Below are positions 6,833-10,070 of a DNA stretch of 10,070 nt, one piece after another (the stretch's first letter is position 1; the number at the start of each line of letters is the position of its first letter). Both the position numbers and the translations under genes were made by a program. The stretch lies in assembly GCA_020345705.1 (NCBI GenBank), contig CP070766.1, positions 1,553,688 to 1,563,757 on the forward strand, read 5' to 3'. This stretch comes from Candidatus Zixiibacteriota bacterium (GTDB lineage: Bacteria; Zixibacteria; MSB-5A5; GN15; PGXB01). The notes beneath the pieces are model-generated. The model was not told where the DNA came from, ran no database searches, and saw only the letters and a list, made by a program, of their open reading frames with translations.

Positions 6833-6837
6833 TTGTT

Positions 6838-7221
6838 TTGGCGCGAATCGCCGGAGTCGACTTACCGAAGGATAAAAGAGTAGAAGTCGGATTGACTTAT
6901 ATTTATGGGATCGGTCGGTCATCGTCTAAGAAAATCCTCGATAAGACGGGTATTAATCCCGATACCCGGATTCACAAACTGACCGAAGAAGAGGTCTCCA
7001 AACTTCGTGAAGTGATTGAAAACGACTTCAACGTAGAGGGTCACTTGCGCAGTGAAGTTGCCATGAACATCAAAAGGCTGATAGATATTGGCAGCTATCG
7101 GGGTCTGCGGCATCGTCGGGGACTGCCGGTCCGGGGTCAGCGGACCAAGACAAATGCCCGGACGCGAAAAGGTCCACGCAAGACCGTCGCCGGCAGGAAG
7201 AGAGCTCCTTCACCCAAGTAA
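6838..7221 (+). CDS. rpsM: 30S ribosomal protein S13 (TTG start)
   Basis: A 127-residue S13, a protein of the 30S head that forms bridges to L5 and 23S rRNA and touches P-site tRNA with its basic tail. The N-terminus MARIAGVDLPKDKRVEVGLT and YIYGIGRSSSKKIL (21-34) carry the helix-two-turn-helix pattern. The C-terminal block YRGLRHRRGLPVRGQRTKTN (87-106) is near-invariant and is followed by a basic tail to RAPSPK. The start is TTG: a perfect AGGAGG at 6827-6832 lies 5 bases before it, and no ATG is available near this family N-terminus. rpsM opens the alpha operon of E. coli; here the 25-base spacer after rpmJ shows neither promoter nor terminator. Confidence 0.97.
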   Translation: MARIAGVDLPKDKRVEVGLTYIYGIGRSSSKKILDKTGINPDTRIHKLTEEEVSKLREVIENDFNVEGHLRSEVAMNIKRLIDIGSYRGLRHRRGLPVRGQRTKTNARTRKGPRKTVAGRKRAPSPK

Positions 7222-7239
7222 CACTGATGAGGTAATGTC

Positions 7240-7635
7240 GTGGCAGAACAGAAAAGAAAAGTAAAGGCCAAAAAGAGACTGGGGAAGATTGATTCGGTCG
7301 GGGTCGCCCATATAAAGGCAACCTTTAATAATACAGTCGTGACTATAACTGACACCCAGGGTCGGACGATATCGTGGGCCTCAGCCGGAACGGTCGGCTT
7401 CAAAGGCTCCAAGAAATCGACGCCGTTCGCGGCCCAGTTGGCGGCAAAAGCCAGCGCTACTGAGGCCATGGACCTCGGTGTCAGGAAAGTCGAGGTGTGG
7501 GTCAAAGGCCCAGGCTCCGGGCGCGAAGCGGCTATCCGGTCGCTGTCGGCCTCCGGGCTGGAAATAACGGCCCTGAAGGATGTTACGCCTATCCCGCATA
7601 ACGGATGTCGTCCTCCGAAAAGGCGGCGGGTGTGA
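7240..7635 (+). CDS. rpsK: 30S ribosomal protein S11 (GTG start)
   Basis: A 131-residue S11, located on the 30S platform, where it contacts 16S rRNA near the mRNA exit and works with S6, S18 and S21. The lysine-rich N-terminus (residues 4-16) leads into VAHIKATFNNTVVTITDTQG (22-41), then GFKGSKKSTPFAAQ and the KGPGSGREAAIRSL block (89-102). The C-terminus DVTPIPHNGCRPPKRRRV is near-invariant. Its Asn-Gly pair (N121-G122) corresponds to the site where E. coli S11 carries an isoaspartate, so the same modification is plausible. GTG is the start, with GAGGT at 7229-7233 six bases ahead; a nearer ATG at 7236 is out of frame. Confidence 0.97.
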   Translation: MAEQKRKVKAKKRLGKIDSVGVAHIKATFNNTVVTITDTQGRTISWASAGTVGFKGSKKSTPFAAQLAAKASATEAMDLGVRKVEVWVKGPGSGREAAIRSLSASGLEITALKDVTPIPHNGCRPPKRRRV

Positions 7636-7681
7636 ACTTTCGGGCTTGACTACATGTTTAGCAAGTTGAGATAGGAGAAAA

Positions 7682-8311
7682 ATGGCTCGATATCGTGAGG
7701 CAAACTGCAAGCTGTGCCGTCGGGAAGGGGAAAAGCTCTTTCTGAAGGGGCACCGGTGCATGACCGATAAATGCTCTTATGAAAGACGGACGTACGCTCC
7801 CGGGCAGCACGGCCAGAGAATGCGCTATAAGATCTCCGATTACGGCAAGCAGCTTCGTGAGAAGCAAAAGGTTCGGAGAATATACGGAATCCTGGAAAGG
7901 CAATTTCGCAACTATTTCGCGAGAGCGGAAAAAAGGAAGGGTATTACCGGCGAGATTCTGCTCCAACTGCTGGAGTGCCGGCTGGATAACCTGGTCTATC
8001 GCCTGGGTTTTGCCCCCTCGCGTAAGGCGGCCCGGCAGCTTGTTCGCCACCGTCATTTTCTCGTAAACGGCCGCATCGTTGATATCCCCTCATACCAGAT
8101 GATGCCGAACGACGTTATCAAGGTGCGGGATAATTCCAAGAATCTCGACATAATTCATTCTTCGTTAAAGGAATTTGCGCAAACCGACGAAATTGCATGG
8201 CTGCGACTGAATAAGGCAGCCCTTGAGGGCGAGCTTTTGGAAATTCCGGAACGTCAGAATATTCCAATCTCTGCCAATGAGCAGTTAATCGTTGAACTTT
8301 ATTCGAAGTAG
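7682..8311 (+). CDS. rpsD: 30S ribosomal protein S4, zinc (C+) form
   Basis: A 209-residue S4, a primary 16S rRNA binder that nucleates 30S assembly and helps form the mRNA entry channel with S3 and S5. The N-terminal domain has C9, C12, C26 and C31, the same four-cysteine spacing as the zinc-bearing S4 of Thermus, so this is the C+ type. YAPGQHG at 38-44 is characteristic. The S4 RNA-binding domain spans about 98-160 and includes RLDNLVYRLGFAPSRKAARQ (100-119) and HFLVNGRIVDIPSY (125-138). AGGAG at 7673-7677 precedes the ATG. The 46-base gap after rpsK is the widest in the operon. Position between rpsK and rpoA matches E. coli and differs from Bacillus. Confidence 0.98.
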   Translation: MARYREANCKLCRREGEKLFLKGHRCMTDKCSYERRTYAPGQHGQRMRYKISDYGKQLREKQKVRRIYGILERQFRNYFARAEKRKGITGEILLQLLECRLDNLVYRLGFAPSRKAARQLVRHRHFLVNGRIVDIPSYQMMPNDVIKVRDNSKNLDIIHSSLKEFAQTDEIAWLRLNKAALEGELLEIPERQNIPISANEQLIVELYSK

Positions 8312-8344
8312 AAACTTATCAGCCTTATTGGGAGGCTTCATTTT

Positions 8345-9325
8345 ATGAAGTGGAAACCACTGCAGATGCCGAAAGAGATTGTCTCGGATCAGTCGTCCGC
8401 GACGGAGAATTATTCAAGGTTTATTATTGAACCCCTGGAAAGAGGTTTCGGTAACACTCTCGGTAATTCTCTGCGCCGGGTCTTGTTATCGTCGATTCAG
8501 GGAGCGGCGGTCGTCTCACTAAGGATAGGTGAGGCTCTGCACGAGTTCACATCCCTTAAGGATGTGTACGAAGACGTCACCAACGTAGTTCTCAATGTGA
8601 AGAAGATCAGAGTCAAGCTTCATGCCGACGAAATGAAGACTCTGCAGCTAAAAGTGAGCAAGAAAGGGAAAATCACGGCCGGGATGTTTGACGTCGATCC
8701 CGAAGTTGAGATTCTTAATCCTGACCAGCATATTGCTGAACTGGTCGAAGACCGTGAGTTTGAGATGGAGATTGACATCGACTCCGGACGAAGCTACGTC
8801 CTGGCGGAGCAGAACAAGCGTGCCGATGCTCCGGCCAATACGATCTATGTCGATTCTCTTTTCTCGCCGGTAATCAAAGTCAATTACGAGGTTGAAAACA
8901 CCCGTGTCGGCCAGCGAACCGATTACGACCGTCTGATTCTGGAAATTACGACTGACGGCTCCATTACTTCGGAGGATGCTCTTTCGTTCGGGGCCAAGAT
9001 ACTGAAGGATCATCTGCAGCCGTTCATTCAAATCGACGAAGAGATTGAGATTGAACAAGAGGAAGAAGAGGACGAGGAGACAACCCGGATTCGTCAGCTC
9101 CTTCAGACCAGAGTCGATGAACTGGAGCTGTCCGTCCGTTCTTCGAACTGCCTCAGGGCCGCCAACATCCAGACCCTCTCGGATCTTGTCTCGAAGACCG
9201 AATCGGAAATGCTCAAGTATCGCAACTTCGGACGGAAGTCGTTGAATGAACTGAATACCATTCTGGATGAGCTCAACCTTTCTTTCGGCATGGATATATC
9301 CAAATACTTGGAGAAGAAATCTTAG
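8345..9325 (+). CDS. rpoA: DNA-directed RNA polymerase subunit alpha
   Basis: A 326-residue alpha subunit, whose dimer is the scaffold for beta and beta-prime. The N-terminal domain (about 1-230) shows the signature FIIEPLERGFGNTLGNSLRR (26-45), with R45 in the assembly-critical region. The C-terminal domain (about 250-315) carries the residues that bind promoter UP elements in E. coli, at identical numbers: R265, N268, C269, G296, K298, S299 and E302. Between the domains lies a very acidic linker; 12 of the 15 residues 231-245 are Asp or Glu. GGGAGG at 8330-8335 is the Shine-Dalgarno, 9 bases from the ATG. Retention of the UP-binding set implies promoter contacts and activator docking of the usual kind, which is inference from the family. 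Confidence 0.98.
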   Translation: MKWKPLQMPKEIVSDQSSATENYSRFIIEPLERGFGNTLGNSLRRVLLSSIQGAAVVSLRIGEALHEFTSLKDVYEDVTNVVLNVKKIRVKLHADEMKTLQLKVSKKGKITAGMFDVDPEVEILNPDQHIAELVEDREFEMEIDIDSGRSYVLAEQNKRADAPANTIYVDSLFSPVIKVNYEVENTRVGQRTDYDRLILEITTDGSITSEDALSFGAKILKDHLQPFIQIDEEIEIEQEEEEDEETTRIRQLLQTRVDELELSVRSSNCLRAANIQTLSDLVSKTESEMLKYRNFGRKSLNELNTILDELNLSFGMDISKYLEKKS

Positions 9326-9334
9326 GGGAACAAG

Positions 9335-9754
9335 ATGCGACATCAGGTAAAGATCAAGAAACTGAGCAGGACAAAATCCCACCGGGAAGCGATGCTTGCC
9401 AACATGGCGACCTCTCTTCTGGACAAACGGATGATAGAAACCACCGATACCAAGGCCAAGGAACTCAGAAAAGTCGTTGACCGCTTGATAAGCACCGCCA
9501 AGAACGATACGGTTGCCGCCCGCCGTAAGGTGGCCCGGACAATCAGAGACAGGAAAGTGCTCAAGAAACTGTTTGATGAGATCGTGCCGCAATTCGATAA
9601 ACGTGATTCCGGTTTTACGAGGGTAATCAAGGTCGGTTATCGTCGCGGTGACAGCGCCGTGATGTCGGTTGTCGAACTCCTGACCAAGAGACCCAAGGTC
9701 GAAAAAGAAAAGGGCAAAAAAGGAAAGAAGGAAAAATCCGCTGCCAAAAAGTAG
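9335..9754 (+). CDS. rplQ: 50S ribosomal protein L17 with lysine-rich tail
   Basis: A 139-residue L17, a 50S protein beside the polypeptide exit tunnel. The conserved core is MRHQVKIKKLSRTKSHREAM (1-20), LANMATSLLDKRMIETTDTKAKELR (from 21, typical of the ML-NL---L---E-I-TT--KAKELR pattern), and the C-terminal GYRRGDSAVMSVVEL (101-115). Residues 118-139 form an extra tail with 11 lysines in 22 positions, ending AAKK; such tails vary widely between lineages and are absent in E. coli. The tail DNA is rich in A runs, including six A at 9717-9722. AGGGGA beginning at 9324 overlaps the rpoA stop and serves as Shine-Dalgarno. It is the last gene before the terminator. Confidence 0.97.
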   Translation: MRHQVKIKKLSRTKSHREAMLANMATSLLDKRMIETTDTKAKELRKVVDRLISTAKNDTVAARRKVARTIRDRKVLKKLFDEIVPQFDKRDSGFTRVIKVGYRRGDSAVMSVVELLTKRPKVEKEKGKKGKKEKSAAKK

Positions 9755-9800
9755 TCACAATCGCTGAGACATTATCCCGTTTCGGGTTTTACGGATACAT

Positions 9801-9826
9801 GAGCCGCCGCAGGGCGGCTCTTTTTT
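9801..9826 (+). terminator. Intrinsic (Rho-independent) terminator of the spc/alpha operon
   Basis: GAGCCGCC at 9801-9808 pairs perfectly with GGCGGCTC at 9813-9820 around a four-base loop GCAG, and six T follow directly (9821-9826). An eight-pair GC-rich stem plus T tract is the classical intrinsic terminator. It lies 46 bases after the rplQ stop and is the only such structure in the window. No matching A tract precedes the stem, so it should act on the forward strand only. Confidence 0.93.
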
Positions 9827-9915
9827 CTGGAATACGTTAATCAATGTTAGCCCTGAGGCAGGCAAACCTCGTATTTACTGCTCCCCGGAGAACGGGGCCG
9901 ACTGCACAAAAACGG

Positions 9916-9943
9916 TTGCATAAAATCGATTGTCCATTATATT
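9916..9943 (+). promoter_or_regulatory. Possible sigma-70-type promoter for the next gene
   Basis: TTGCAT at 9916-9921 and TATATT at 9938-9943 are separated by 16 bases. The -10 box differs from TATAAT at one position; the -35 box matches only the TTG of TTGACA. The surrounding 9916-9952 segment is the most AT-rich of the intergenic region. The predicted start near 9950 would give a leader of roughly 110-120 bases before the final Shine-Dalgarno. This is pattern matching only. Confidence 0.3.
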
Positions 9944-10060
9944 ATTATTGAATAGTCGATACCGGAAGCCGCGGTGATTTGAGTGGCGGCATTCTCTTTA
10001 TAGGGTGTAACACGAAAATCAGCCGGTTCCCTTCGGTTTACTGCAGAGCTTTTCGACACT

Positions 10061-10068
10061 GGGAGGTG
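10061..10068 (+). promoter_or_regulatory. Strong Shine-Dalgarno for a gene starting beyond the window
   Basis: GGGAGGTG lies at the very end of the window, with only two bases (CA) after it. It is as strong as the sites before rpoA and rpsM and has no start codon within the window at usual spacing. A forward gene starting just after base 10070 is therefore likely, but its identity cannot be known from here. Confidence 0.6.
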
Positions 10069-10070
10069 CA

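Larger units (their letters stand above)
9827..10070. other. Intergenic region after the operon
   Basis: No gene is supported here on either strand. Together with 9755-9826 it makes a gene-free stretch of 316 bases after rplQ. It begins with ordinary mixed sequence, holds a small hairpin (CCCCG 9883-9887 / CGGGG 9893-9897, loop GAGAA, no T tract), then an AT-rich patch at 9916-9952 with promoter-like boxes, a second small hairpin (GCCGC 9968-9972 / GCGGC 9986-9990), and finally a strong Shine-Dalgarno at the window edge. I see no tRNA, repeat or recognisable riboswitch. It most likely contains the promoter and leader of the next forward gene. Confidence 0.7.

Noticed and set aside
7646..7674. 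TTGACT in the 46-base rpsK-rpsD gap as a possible -35 box for an rpsD promoter
   Set aside because: No acceptable -10 box lies 16-18 bases downstream; the candidates GAGATA, AGATAG and GATAGG match TATAAT poorly. The gap fits an ordinary intra-operon spacer with a Shine-Dalgarno.
8648..9592. Long reverse-strand open frame opposite rpoA and rplQ (314 codons)
   Set aside because: It spans two well-conserved forward genes and their junction, has no recognisable family signature, and is best explained as a shadow of forward-strand codon usage.
9776..9790. CCCG-TTT-CGGG hairpin followed by TTTT, as a first terminator after rplQ
   Set aside because: The stem has only four pairs and the T run is short. 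It may help slightly, but the eight-pair stem at 9801-9820 is the credible terminator.
9883..9897. CCCCG/CGGGG hairpin as a terminator or regulatory element
   Set aside because: Only five pairs and no T tract follow, so there is no support beyond the small stem.
9844..9951. Short forward open frame of 35 codons after the terminator
   Set aside because: No Shine-Dalgarno precedes its ATG, the product resembles no known family, and it covers the promoter-like AT-rich patch.

Overview
The window is a continuous, all-forward bacterial spc/alpha ribosomal-protein region. It runs from the 3' end of rplN (L14) through rplX, rplE, rpsN, rpsH, rplF, rplR, rpsE, rpmD, rplO, secY, adk, map, infA, rpmJ, rpsM, rpsK, rpsD, rpoA and rplQ. 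An intrinsic terminator and about 240 bases of non-coding DNA follow, ending in a strong Shine-Dalgarno sequence for a gene that would start just outside the window. Every gene was recognised by its conserved family sequence; I found no mobile element, CRISPR array, tRNA or rRNA, and no sign of an undescribed system.

Layout. Bases 1-3736 hold the 50S/30S protein genes of the spc operon (L14 to L15). Bases 3736-6666 hold a tightly packed housekeeping block: SecY translocase, adenylate kinase, methionine aminopeptidase and IF-1. Bases 6696-9754 hold L36 and the alpha operon (S13, S11, S4, RNA polymerase alpha, L17). Gaps between genes run from a 1-base overlap to 46 bases. No internal terminator or convincing internal promoter is visible, so the 20 genes probably form one transcription unit whose promoter lies upstream, ending at the hairpin at 9801-9826. 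Bases 9827-10070 hold only a weak promoter-like pair and the final Shine-Dalgarno.

How the genes work together. The products make ribosome subunits (L14, L24, L5, S14, S8, L6, L18, S5, L30, L15, L36, S13, S11, S4, L17), start translation (IF-1), trim the initiator methionine (MetAP), move proteins across or into the membrane (SecY), balance adenine nucleotides (Adk) and nucleate RNA polymerase (alpha). Co-expression ties ribosome production to transcription, secretion and nucleotide supply.

Organism. The source is a bacterium with roughly balanced base composition and frequent GTG/TTG starts. The order secY-adk-map-infA-rpmJ resembles Gram-positives, while rpsD sits between rpsK and rpoA as in proteobacteria. 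S14 is the short zinc type, and L24, S4, L36 and Adk also carry metal-ligand motifs. This fits neither Escherichia coli nor Bacillus closely and suggests a deep or uncultivated bacterial lineage; an FCB-group candidate phylum is possible, but that is a guess the window alone cannot settle.
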